Below are positions 16,563 to 24,559 of a stretch of DNA of 50,907 bases, piece after piece (the stretch's first letter is position 1; each line of letters begins with the position of its first letter). A program made the translations under genes and the position numbers. The DNA is from Ochrovirga pacifica (GTDB lineage Bacteria > Bacteroidota > Bacteroidia > Flavobacteriales > Flavobacteriaceae): the NCBI RefSeq assembly GCF_000220525.1, contig NZ_AFPK01000066.1:1-50907 (forward strand), written 5' to 3'. Under the pieces are notes generated by a model. It was not told where the DNA came from and did no database searches. It saw only the letters and a program-made list of their open reading frames with translations.

Positions 16563-17810
16563 TTATGATATTTCACTTTTATCAATATTAATTAACTTTT
16601 GTTTACTGTATTTATCTTGTAGAATTTGCATGTCTTCAGACACTTTTTTGTCTATAATTTTTGCGTATATCTGAGTAGTGGTCAATTTAGTATGTCCTAA
16701 CATTTTAGACACCGTTTCTATGGGAATTCCATTACTTAAAGTAACTGTGGTTGCAAAAGTATGACGTGCCATGTGAAAGGTTAAATTTTTAGTAATACCA
16801 CAACAATCTGCTATTTCTTTTAAGTAACTATTCACTTTCTGATTGGAGATTCCTGGTAGTAGTTTTTTGGAATGTAAAACACGTAAGTTTTCGGTATATG
16901 AATTTAGGATGTTTTCTGCGGGTTCTAAAAGTGGAACCTTTACTGAAGTACCTGTTTTTTGTCTTTTAGTGATAATCCAAGTATTTCCATCAATACCTTT
17001 TGCCAGATTTTGAGAGGTTAAATTTCTTATATCTACATAAGCTAATCCAGTGTAACAACTAAACAAGAATAGGTCTTTAACATTTTGAAGTCTTTCTATT
17101 GTAAACTTATATTCTATTATACTGTTCAATTCATCTTGAGTTAAATATTCTCTATCAGGTTTAACAGTTTTAAACTTATACGAAATGAAAGGATTTTTTG
17201 CTATCCAATCTAATTTCATTGCCATATAAAACATTTTCTTAAACCTTTGTAAATGTTTTGCTATGGTATTTATTTTAATGGATCCGTATTTATGTTTACT
17301 AAGGAATAGCTCGAAATCAATAATCATTTGATAGTTAATATCTTTAAGGAATACATCAGTAGTTTTGTACTTTTCAGATAAAAAAGTTTTCAAATAAGAT
17401 TGAGTAGTTTTGTAATGGCTGTAAGTTGCTTTGGAAAGTTGACCTTCATTTAGTTTATTATGGTATTCAAATAATTCCAATAAAGAGTGATATCTAACGT
17501 CTAAGCCCAAATATCTAGATTTAACCAATTTTGCAGTTACATTCTCATCTTCATAAGTTAAGTCTTGGTAGGCCTTGAATAATCCAGACCTCACCTGTTC
17601 AATATAGTTATTAATGTTTCTCGCTTCGGAACTATTTCCTTTTACTTTGGATTTAGACGAATCCCATTTGGAAACTTCTACCTCTCTCTTTAAACTAATA
17701 TTTGCTCTTTTTTGATTGATAGTTACTCTTGCAAATATTTGAGCTTTGTTGTTTTTAATACGCGAAGTGTTTATCCAGAATAGGATTGCAAATGTTTGTG
17801 AACTTCTCAT
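16563..17810 (-). CDS. Tyrosine recombinase (integrase) of the integrative element
   Basis: A 415-residue integrase with an N-terminal arm-binding region (about 1-95), a SAM-like core-binding domain (about 105-205) and a catalytic domain (about 220-390). Conserved catalytic residues: His346 and Arg349 in HMARH, His373 in MLGHTKL, the nucleophile Tyr382 in QIYAKI, and Lys285 in the beta-hairpin. The first Arg of the family (TGLR) is replaced by Ala257 in TGLAYVDIRNL, which is usual in Bacteroidota integrases of the CTnDOT kind. It lies 211 bases from the 3' end of a tRNA-Ser gene, the typical target arrangement. Confidence 0.92.
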   Translation of the reverse strand: MRSSQTFAILFWINTSRIKNNKAQIFARVTINQKRANISLKREVEVSKWDSSKSKVKGNSSEARNINNYIEQVRSGLFKAYQDLTYEDENVTAKLVKSRYLGLDVRYHSLLELFEYHNKLNEGQLSKATYSHYKTTQSYLKTFLSEKYKTTDVFLKDINYQMIIDFELFLSKHKYGSIKINTIAKHLQRFKKMFYMAMKLDWIAKNPFISYKFKTVKPDREYLTQDELNSIIEYKFTIERLQNVKDLFLFSCYTGLAYVDIRNLTSQNLAKGIDGNTWIITKRQKTGTSVKVPLLEPAENILNSYTENLRVLHSKKLLPGISNQKVNSYLKEIADCCGITKNLTFHMARHTFATTVTLSNGIPIETVSKMLGHTKLTTTQIYAKIIDKKVSEDMQILQDKYSKQKLINIDKSEIS

Positions 17811-17839
17811 AATTGTCGTCTTTATTGATGAATAAATGG

Positions 17840-17855
17840 ACGAAAGTCAAATCAA
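17840..17855 (+). repeat. Possible integrase arm site, copy 2
   Basis: ACGAAAGTCAAATCAA lies 29 bases upstream of the integrase start, in inverted orientation relative to the copy at 15454-15469. It could be an integrase arm-binding site or an operator shared by the integrase and excisionase-type genes. Confidence 0.35.
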
Positions 17856-17873
17856 CTATAAGATTTCATTAAG

Positions 17874-17907
17874 CGGTCAACAAATTTGTTAAAAATTTTG
17901 TTGACCG
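17874..17907. repeat. 11-bp inverted repeat upstream of the integrase
   Basis: CGGTCAACAAA (17874-17884) and TTTGTTGACCG (17897-17907) form a perfect 11-bp stem around a 12-base loop. It has no following T tract, so it is not a terminator. It lies between the integrase and the tRNA-Ser 3' end, where an attachment core or integrase operator would be expected. Confidence 0.5.
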
Positions 17908-18021
17908 ATATGTAGACCTAATTTATGAATTAATTTGGTTTGTTATAAAATCAACATAAATTAAAACAACCGATAAACATTGAGTTTATACTGTTTTGGC
18001 TAAAGTTGTATTAGCTAATTG

Positions 18022-18105
18022 CAGTGAGAGTGGGATTCGAACCCACGGGCCGCAAACACGACCACAGCGTTCCAGGCTGCTCCATTACCACTCTGGCACC
18101 TCACT
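18022..18105 (-). tRNA. tRNA-Ser(GGA)
   Basis: The minus strand folds as a class II tRNA. The acceptor arm is AGTGAGG/TCTCACT, with discriminator G. The anticodon stem-loop is GCAGC-CTGGAAC-GCTGT with anticodon GGA (complement of 18071-18073), reading UCC/UCU serine codons. The long variable arm GGTCG-TGTTTG-CGGCC is typical of serine tRNAs, and the T arm is GTGGG-TTCGAAT-CCCAC. CCA is not encoded. The 3' end faces the integrase gene, so this tRNA is the likely insertion site of the element. Confidence 0.96.
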
Positions 18106-18122
18106 TTGTGTTAAAACGGGTG

Positions 18123-18130
18123 CAAACATA
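18123..18130 (-). promoter_or_regulatory. -7 promoter element for tRNA-Ser
   Basis: TATGTTTG on the minus strand fits the Bacteroidota -7 consensus TAnnTTTG and lies 17 bases ahead of the first tRNA base. A clear -33 TTG is not visible at the usual spacing. Confidence 0.5.
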
Positions 18131-18137
18131 CTAATTT

Positions 18138-19499
18138 TTATTCGTAAGCAGCAGCCCCACAAAACTTTTTTGAATCCTTACCTCGGTAGGCTGCACCATT
18201 TACTATGTTTTTTCGGGCAGCTACAGTATTGTCTAGATTGGTTTCTTTGGCAGGAATACGGGCTTTTACAGTACTTGTGTCAATGGCTATTTGTCCTACA
18301 AAATCGCCAATAACACATACCGAAGGGCCTGTTTTTACTCCTTTAGATTCTTTGTCTGGTTGGGTGTTAGCATCAAAATAAGAGAGCAAACATTTGGGAA
18401 TACTCTTTTTGGCAGAATATTGTACTGGGGCACTTAGTCCGTATACAGCAGTTACATTTTTTATCCAAGAGTCTTTTCCGTACCTTCCTTTTCCTGTAGG
18501 ATCTTTGTATCCAGGTCTGATTTCTACCACCATTTGCGAGTTGTATCCATAAGCTCCATTCACATAAACAGCTCCGTTTATCAAGGTGTGTGGATTTAAA
18601 TATACGGCTGCTTTTCCGTTTTCGCTACTTACATTTACCACGTGTACATTGTCTACTCCATAAAGACTTTTAGAGGTTCGATTGTCTGTTTCCAAACGGG
18701 CACAAACCCCACCTAAGCTATACAAATTGCTAAAAAGTAAGTTTTTTCCTGCATTAGACTGTATCAGTCCATATCCAAAAGCAGCATGGGTTTGTTTTAC
18801 ATAATCAATGGTTACGTTTTTGGCACAACCAGTTTCATTATAGGTTTTGTTTTGAAATGAAAAAGCAACACCCGAAAATCGAGTTTGATCGTCTTGAATC
18901 CATATATTCTGTACAAACAAATTGGTTACTGCACCTATCGTAAAAGCTCTAGCTCCACCTGTTTTGGGCAAGTCAGATTCTCTTTTGTATCGTATAATGG
19001 CTCTTTCTGTTCCCATTCCTAAACCTAGGATGGATACGTTTGTTACCTTTTCATTTTTTCCTATACCAAAGACCCATTTGGCTTTTTTTATGTGTTTTGG
19101 GTTCGACTGATTGGGTTCCAAAATCACTTTGGGTTGTAAGCGGATGTGTACATTAGATTTCAATTCTAGTCCACTTACCACATACAGTCCGGGTTCAAAC
19201 ACTAGCTTCCCTCCTATTTTTCCATGCTGTTGGGCTTTGCTGGCCTTTACAATCATTTTATTAATAGTTTCTGTATCGTCATCAGGATGCACTGTAAACT
19301 CTTTTAATTGGTCTATCTCTTTTTCATTAGGTCCTTGGTAACCTACGTTTTTTACTTTAAAAATTCCTGCCCTAACTTTTGTTTCTAAAATGTGTTGAGT
19401 TTTGTTTACATCATGCCCTAAAAACGTTACGTATTGTTGTGCGTTGCTAGTGTTAATTGCTAGTATCAAACCTAGCGATGCTAGTAGCCTTCTGTACAT
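18138..19499 (-). CDS. GH82-like (iota-carrageenase family) right-handed beta-helix protein
   Basis: A 453-residue exported protein with a signal peptide (about 1-20, NTSNAQ). After an N-terminal GGKLVFEPGLYVVSG and LKSNVHIRLQPKVILEP it runs as a beta-helix. The region FGYGLIQ (241-247), GGVCARLETDN (263-273) and LNPH (301-304) matches GH82 iota-carrageenases. Gln247, Glu270, Asp272 and His304 correspond to the Alteromonas fortis catalytic-site residues Gln222, Glu245, Asp247 and His281, with the Q-E-D spacing identical. It therefore probably cleaves iota-carrageenan or a related sulfated galactan by inversion. No type IX sorting domain is present. It is divergent from a Gfo/Idh/MocA gene; a GH16 gene is nearby. 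Confidence 0.72.
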   Translation of the reverse strand: MYRRLLASLGLILAINTSNAQQYVTFLGHDVNKTQHILETKVRAGIFKVKNVGYQGPNEKEIDQLKEFTVHPDDDTETINKMIVKASKAQQHGKIGGKLVFEPGLYVVSGLELKSNVHIRLQPKVILEPNQSNPKHIKKAKWVFGIGKNEKVTNVSILGLGMGTERAIIRYKRESDLPKTGGARAFTIGAVTNLFVQNIWIQDDQTRFSGVAFSFQNKTYNETGCAKNVTIDYVKQTHAAFGYGLIQSNAGKNLLFSNLYSLGGVCARLETDNRTSKSLYGVDNVHVVNVSSENGKAAVYLNPHTLINGAVYVNGAYGYNSQMVVEIRPGYKDPTGKGRYGKDSWIKNVTAVYGLSAPVQYSAKKSIPKCLLSYFDANTQPDKESKGVKTGPSVCVIGDFVGQIAIDTSTVKARIPAKETNLDNTVAARKNIVNGAAYRGKDSKKFCGAAAYE

Positions 19500-19518
19500 G
19501 GTGATTTTTTTTTTAAAG

Positions 19519-19534
19519 TTTGTGTGTACACAAA
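19519..19534. promoter_or_regulatory. Small inverted repeat in the GH82/oxidoreductase divergent region
   Basis: TTTGTG-TGTA-CACAAA lies 20 bases ahead of the GH82-like start codon, inside the 214-base region shared with the divergent oxidoreductase gene. It could be a repressor site; no protein is known to bind it. Confidence 0.3.
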
Positions 19535-19713
19535 GACGGTTTTAGTGTGGTTTTGTTTAATGGCTTAATGATGTTTGTCAAAATAAAGGTTTGTTTGGTC
19601 TATTTTGATGTGATTTTAAGGACAGTTTTAAATTTTAGTAAGTACAAAGGATTCTGTTTACAATCGTTTTTTCTTAGCAAGATAAACAGTACTTTTATGT
19701 AAAAATAACTAGA

Positions 19714-20697
19714 ATGAAACAAGTACGTTGGGGAATTATTGGTGTGGGTGATGTGTGCGAAGTAAAAAGTGCACCGGCCATGTATAAAATTCCAAATTCT
19801 ACCGTAATTGCGGTTATGCGTAGAGATGCAGAAAAAGCCAAAGACTATGCAAAAAGACATGGTATAGAGGAATGGACTACCGATGCAGATGAAATCATAC
19901 AACATCCAGAAATCAATGCCATTTACATAGCTACACCACCCAAATATCATAAAAACTATGCGCTAAAAGTGGCCCAAGCAGGAAAAGCTTGTTATATAGA
20001 AAAACCGATGGCCATACACTACGCGGCTTGTGTAGAAATAGAAAAAGCTTTTAAAGCCAAAAAGCTCCCCTTGTTTATTGCTTATTACAGAACCTGTTTG
20101 CCTAACTTTTTAAAAGCCAAAGAACTCATCACCAACGGAAGTCTGGGAACACTTTTGCAAGTACAAATAAACCTAACCAAACCGTTAGATGTGGTTGATG
20201 CCAACTATGCACAACGCAACTGGCGGGTAGATCCTAAATTGGCCGGAGATGGTTATTTTTACGATTTGGGCTCGCATCAACTGAACATTTTAGAATTTTT
20301 GATAGGTGCTATAGAACACGTTCAGGGAATTGCCATCAATCAATCTAAAATTTACAAAGCAAGTGATGTAGTAGCTGCCAACATTTTATTTAAAAACCAT
20401 GTAGTGGGTTCTTGTTTTTGGGCTTTTAATACTGCCAGCAAACAAAGACAAGATGAATTGATAATTTTGGGGAGCAAAGGAAGTATTAAAATGGCTTGTT
20501 TTAACGATCGTCCTTTAGAATATACCAACGCTGAGGGTATTGTTACCTTGTTTGACTTGCCTTATCCTGAACATGTGCAACAACCTTTAATTAGCTCTAT
20601 TGTGCAGGATTTGCTACACAAAACAAAAAAAACATATAGTACAGGAAGCATTGGAAGCCGAACCCAGTATTGGCTAGAACAAATTTCAGGAATGTAA
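19714..20697 (+). CDS. Gfo/Idh/MocA family oxidoreductase
   Basis: A 327-residue cytoplasmic NAD(P)-dependent sugar oxidoreductase. The Rossmann fold starts with GIIGVGD (7-13), the family signature EKP is at 96-98 (CYIEKPMAIH), and the C-terminal alpha/beta domain includes GDGYFYDLGSHQLNILEFL, where the GSHQ residues help form the active site. The substrate cannot be read. Placement between GH82-like and GH16 genes suggests work on a sugar released from red-algal galactans, but it could be unrelated. Length is slightly short but complete. A bidirectional terminator follows. Confidence 0.85.
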   Translation: MKQVRWGIIGVGDVCEVKSAPAMYKIPNSTVIAVMRRDAEKAKDYAKRHGIEEWTTDADEIIQHPEINAIYIATPPKYHKNYALKVAQAGKACYIEKPMAIHYAACVEIEKAFKAKKLPLFIAYYRTCLPNFLKAKELITNGSLGTLLQVQINLTKPLDVVDANYAQRNWRVDPKLAGDGYFYDLGSHQLNILEFLIGAIEHVQGIAINQSKIYKASDVVAANILFKNHVVGSCFWAFNTASKQRQDELIILGSKGSIKMACFNDRPLEYTNAEGIVTLFDLPYPEHVQQPLISSIVQDLLHKTKKTYSTGSIGSRTQYWLEQISGM

Positions 20698-20710
20698 AAA
20701 AAATAAAAAA

Positions 20711-20748
20711 AGCATCGAACGTATAGGTACGTTCAATGCTTTTTATTT
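20711..20748. terminator. Bidirectional terminator between oxidoreductase and GH16 genes
   Basis: AGCATCGAACGTA (20711-20723), loop TAGG, TACGTTCAATGCT (20728-20740) pair with a single C-A mismatch. A-rich sequence precedes and TTTTATTTTA follows, so it serves the two convergent genes. Confidence 0.85.
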
Positions 20749-20769
20749 TACTCTTTTTTTACAAAGATT

Positions 20770-22386
20770 TTATTCTACTATAATTTTGGTGATTTTGTTA
20801 ATATCGTTACCAATTACATTTACAAAATACAAACCACTTCTTGAAAAAACAGATCGATTGATTTCGTAATCTCCAGTAATACTTGTTTGCAACACAGTAC
20901 TTCCCTTTGCATCAAAAACCTGTACAGTATATGTTTTTGATTGGTTTGGTACGTTAATATACAAATTCTCATTCTTTAATGGATTTGGATATATTTGTAT
21001 GGTGTTGGCAACCTTTGTGTTTTCTATGGTTAGTTCTGACAAAGGATTGGCTACAGACCCATTGCTAGATACAGGAATTAAAGCCCACTGTGTCCAGTTG
21101 TTAGTAGACGATGTAGATTTTTGAATAATAGCACTGTAATCACTAGTGGTTTCTGGCCTAAAGTAATCTCCTGTAGCTCTGTTCTGTAAATAAAAATACC
21201 CACCCGAACTGCTTATTATTTTCCATTGTGTATAACTACCATCGTACGAAGTTGGTTTTTGTATTAAAACACTATTTTCGGTATCGTTGGTAGGTCTAAA
21301 ATACATTCCGTTAGCTACGTTTTTTAGGTAAAACCACCCATTATCCGTCGCAATTTTTTCCCATTGGGTTGGGGCTCCAGACCATGTAGAAGGTACCAAC
21401 TCTAAAGGTGTATTTTCTGCACTTCCATTGGTTCTTACTTTTTTTCCAGTTTCTCTGTTTACCAAGAAATATTTAGTAGAAGCTGGTGCATCCTCTATAG
21501 ACCATGTTCTTACCCAATCTACATACATAGTGTTTTTGGCATTGTTGTTTAAGTCACTTTTTACAGCCAAACCACCTAGCCAGTCTGCTTCGTTAGTCCA
21601 TAAATCAAAAATAACATTCAAATCTCTGGTAAACTGTCGGTTGTAGGTTACACCATCTAAATGATCTCCTACATAAATACTTCCTGCAGGCTCTCCATCT
21701 AAGAAAAACTGAACATTTCTTGCATCAGACCAATAGGCACCAAAAATATGATAATCGGCATCCCATTTTACTCCTTTTAGCGGATTGCCACTAGATAAAT
21801 TTCTATTGTCAAAATTTCCGTGTTTTCTCACTGTTTCTGGTGTTTTGGTTTGATCTGCTTGAAAATATTGAGAATTCATTTGCCAAGGAAAATCAGGTTG
21901 ACAACCACAAGTAGGTTTGGCATTGTTTTCTATAATATCAATTTCGTCTCTATTGTTTATATCTCCATTATTTAACCAATAAGTAGTGTAGGCAGAAATA
22001 GAAGAAGCCTTGATTTTACTTTCGGTATACATTGGATACGATATCTTTTCTTTAGACATAATTCTTGCAGACCTAAACCAACGCTCGGCACTGTTATCTA
22101 AAGTTGCTCGAATCCACATATATCCTCCCCATACTCCAGAGTTTGTGTTGTCAGCCACCATTTCTACAGGTACTTCGTAATTCCATGTAGATTTGGTCCA
22201 TTTGGTGGTATCCAAACCATTTACATTAAATTCGTCGGTAAGACCATCAACTTTCACCCATTGTTTACCACTAGGTATGGGGTCTAAACCAGCACCAAAT
22301 GTGGGGGCAGATTGTGCAAACAAATTGTTTAAACACAAAAAAGAGAGCAACAAGGTTACACTTTTTCTAAAAATAGTTTTCATCAT
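20770..22386 (-). CDS. Secreted GH16 beta-agarase/porphyranase-like enzyme with beta-trefoil module and T9SS tail
   Basis: A 538-residue multidomain enzyme. Signal peptide about 1-24. The GH16 catalytic domain spans about 40-300, with the motif NNRDEIDIIEN: nucleophile Glu148, Asp150 and acid/base Glu153 in the ExDxxE form of agarases, porphyranases and kappa-carrageenases. Three similar blocks at about 304-443 (each with FYLKN/FYLQN and TQWxxI) resemble a CBM13/ricin-type beta-trefoil. The last 75 residues (IQIYPNPLKN to KITKIIVE) are a type A sorting domain of the type IX secretion system, so the enzyme is exported to the surface or medium. Agarose, porphyran or carrageenan cannot be told apart here. 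A possible -7 element TAGCTTTG lies at 22416-22423. Confidence 0.88.
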   Translation of the reverse strand: MMKTIFRKSVTLLLSFLCLNNLFAQSAPTFGAGLDPIPSGKQWVKVDGLTDEFNVNGLDTTKWTKSTWNYEVPVEMVADNTNSGVWGGYMWIRATLDNSAERWFRSARIMSKEKISYPMYTESKIKASSISAYTTYWLNNGDINNRDEIDIIENNAKPTCGCQPDFPWQMNSQYFQADQTKTPETVRKHGNFDNRNLSSGNPLKGVKWDADYHIFGAYWSDARNVQFFLDGEPAGSIYVGDHLDGVTYNRQFTRDLNVIFDLWTNEADWLGGLAVKSDLNNNAKNTMYVDWVRTWSIEDAPASTKYFLVNRETGKKVRTNGSAENTPLELVPSTWSGAPTQWEKIATDNGWFYLKNVANGMYFRPTNDTENSVLIQKPTSYDGSYTQWKIISSSGGYFYLQNRATGDYFRPETTSDYSAIIQKSTSSTNNWTQWALIPVSSNGSVANPLSELTIENTKVANTIQIYPNPLKNENLYINVPNQSKTYTVQVFDAKGSTVLQTSITGDYEINRSVFSRSGLYFVNVIGNDINKITKIIVE

Positions 22387-22585
22387 TTTTTAAATATTTT
22401 ATGTTATTCGCAGTCCAAAGCTATAGTTCATAAAAAAAAGGTACCATAACAAATATTGAATTGAATGCTTCAAATGTTTTTAACAAAAAAGTGATTCCCT
22501 TAATGCCCCAAGGATACTATAAATAGAACAAACCATGTTCAGTTGAATCTTTTGCTAGTAAAGTCTATTGTTCCGAAAAAGTTGA

Positions 22586-22593
22586 TACTTTTG
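22586..22593 (+). promoter_or_regulatory. -7 promoter element
   Basis: TACTTTTG fits TAnnTTTG and lies 29 bases ahead of the start of the secreted protein gene at 22623. TTG at 22568-22570 is a possible upstream element at short spacing (15 bases). Confidence 0.4.
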
Positions 22594-22622
22594 AGTCCAT
22601 CAATCTACATTATACATTAAAT

Positions 22623-23324
22623 ATGAAAACAATTTTAAAACTCTTTTTACTAATTAGCATCAACACTCAAATTTACGCACAACAATCAGACCCCAAAGCC
22701 ATTGCTATTGCCAAAGAGGTGATGCAGCAAATGGGAGGAGAAGAACAATGGAACAATACACATTTTATTCAATGGGATTTTGGAAAACGCACCTTGTACT
22801 GGGACAAATGGACAGGGGATGTTCGTGTAGAAGCACCGAACGATGCCTTGGTTATTTTGGTAAACATAAACACCATGAAAGGAAAAGCGTATCAGAACGG
22901 TACGTTGGTTCAAGACAAACAACAAACCAAAAAACTGTTAAAAAAAGGAAAAAACTGGTGGATTAACGATTCGTACTGGCTTACCATGCCTTGGAAACTA
23001 TTAGACCCTGGGGTAACCCTAACCTACTTAAGAACCGATACACTACCAAACGGTGCACAAGCCGATGTGTTGCAAATGACTTTTGAAAACGTGGGTGTAA
23101 CCCCTAATAACAAGTACGAAATATTTGTAGATCAACAAGAAAAACTAGTAAAACAATGGGCTTTTTTTAAGAATTACCAAGACACGAAACCTAAATTTAG
23201 CAAGCCTTGGGACAATTACCAAAAACTAGGCAAAGTATGGTTGTCTTTTAACCGTAGTGATTTTGGTCCTAAAAACGTGGTTGTAAAAGACACTTTTGAT
23301 GCCCAATTATTTACAAACCTATAA
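22623..23324 (+). CDS. Conserved secreted protein, function unknown
   Basis: A 233-residue protein with a signal peptide (about 1-19, INTQIYAQ). The mature part is rich in Trp and Tyr in beta-strand patterns (HFIQWDFGKRTLYWDKWTGD, WWINDSYWLTMPWKLLDPG, TFENVGVTPNNKYEIFVD). This resembles the lipoprotein-carrier-like (LolA/LppX type) folds of periplasmic proteins common in flavobacteria, but the assignment is tentative. It is 96 bases upstream of a VWA gene on the same strand and could be co-transcribed. No enzymatic motif is visible. Confidence 0.7.
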   Translation: MKTILKLFLLISINTQIYAQQSDPKAIAIAKEVMQQMGGEEQWNNTHFIQWDFGKRTLYWDKWTGDVRVEAPNDALVILVNINTMKGKAYQNGTLVQDKQQTKKLLKKGKNWWINDSYWLTMPWKLLDPGVTLTYLRTDTLPNGAQADVLQMTFENVGVTPNNKYEIFVDQQEKLVKQWAFFKNYQDTKPKFSKPWDNYQKLGKVWLSFNRSDFGPKNVVVKDTFDAQLFTNL

Positions 23325-23420
23325 TTGTTTATAATCAATCTTAATGAAACCCGATTGTTTGCGACTAAGGTAGTGTACATCTTTTAATGTATCTTAGTAA
23401 CATAGCACAACACATACGTT

Positions 23421-24551
23421 ATGAATAGCAAAAACAACGCACATTTGGGTTTTGTTTTTACGCCTTACCAAGCACCAGAACTCAGTATTTTTGACAAACT
23501 TTTAGATATTTTTAAAGAATTGTTAACCCACACTTCTGGTGATGTAGATGAGGCACTAGACTGGCTAGCTCAGTTAGACAAAACTTACGAACTTACCACG
23601 CCCGAGTATACTTTAGAAGATTTTAAACGCGACCTGTTTGACAAAGGGTATTTGCAAGAACGCATACAGCCCGACGGGACTTCTGGCACTAGCATAACGG
23701 CCAAAACCGAAAGAGCTATTAGACAAAGAGCACTGAACCAAATTTTTGGAAAACTTAGAAAATCAGGAAGTGGAAATCATAGAACTCAAAAAATAGGAAG
23801 TGGTGATGAAGCTACAGGAGAAACCCGTGCTTATCAATTTGGAGACGGTTTGGATCAAATTTCTATGACCGAAAGTATCCGCAATGCACAAATCAACCAC
23901 GGAATTTCATCTCATTTTCAAATGCAAGAAGAAGATTTGGTAGTGAATGAAACCAATCACAAATCGCAAATGAGTACAGTGCTGATGATAGACATTAGCC
24001 ACAGCATGATTTTGTATGGTGAAGATCGTATTACTCCTGCCAAAAAAGTAGCCATGGCTTTGGCAGAACTCATTACCACACGCTATCCAAAAGATACCTT
24101 AGACATTTTGGTTTTTGGAAACGATGCTTGGCGAATTTCCATTCAGGATTTGCCTTACTTAACCGTAGGCCCCTATCATACCAACACCGTAGCAGGCTTA
24201 GAATTGGCCATGGATTTGCTAAGAAGAAAACGAAATACCAACAAGCAAATTTTTATGATTACCGACGGAAAACCTAGTTGCTTAAGATTGCCAGACGGAA
24301 GGTATTACAAAAACAGCAATGGTTTAGACACACATATTGTAAATAAATGCTACGACAAAGCCAGTCAAGCTAGAAAACTTCACATTCCCATCACCACATT
24401 TATGATTGCCCAAGACCCTTATTTAATGCAATTTGTAAATGCTTTTACAAAAGCCAATCAAGGAAAAGCGTTTTATACTGGATTGCAAGGACTGGGAGAA
24501 ATGATTTTTGAAGATTACGAACAAAATAGAAAAAGACGAATCAAAGGATAA
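23421..24551 (+). CDS. VWA domain protein paired with a MoxR-type ATPase
   Basis: A 376-residue cytoplasmic protein without a signal peptide. The N-terminal 180 residues are charged and helical. The C-terminal half is a von Willebrand A domain with an intact metal-ion (MIDAS) motif, DISHS at 191-195, a threonine around TNTVAGLELAM, and the acidic MITDGKPS loop. It ends 8 bases before the AAA ATPase gene. VWA plus MoxR-type ATPase pairs act together like the ChlD/ChlI parts of magnesium chelatase, as chaperone or metal-insertion machines. The target here is unknown; no cofactor enzyme is adjacent. Confidence 0.85.
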   Translation: MNSKNNAHLGFVFTPYQAPELSIFDKLLDIFKELLTHTSGDVDEALDWLAQLDKTYELTTPEYTLEDFKRDLFDKGYLQERIQPDGTSGTSITAKTERAIRQRALNQIFGKLRKSGSGNHRTQKIGSGDEATGETRAYQFGDGLDQISMTESIRNAQINHGISSHFQMQEEDLVVNETNHKSQMSTVLMIDISHSMILYGEDRITPAKKVAMALAELITTRYPKDTLDILVFGNDAWRISIQDLPYLTVGPYHTNTVAGLELAMDLLRRKRNTNKQIFMITDGKPSCLRLPDGRYYKNSNGLDTHIVNKCYDKASQARKLHIPITTFMIAQDPYLMQFVNAFTKANQGKAFYTGLQGLGEMIFEDYEQNRKRRIKG

Positions 24552-24559
24552 AAGAACCT

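Noticed and set aside
13600..17870. Insertion sequence or transposase
   Set aside because: The only recombinase is the tyrosine integrase, and no transposase domain or terminal inverted repeats were seen.
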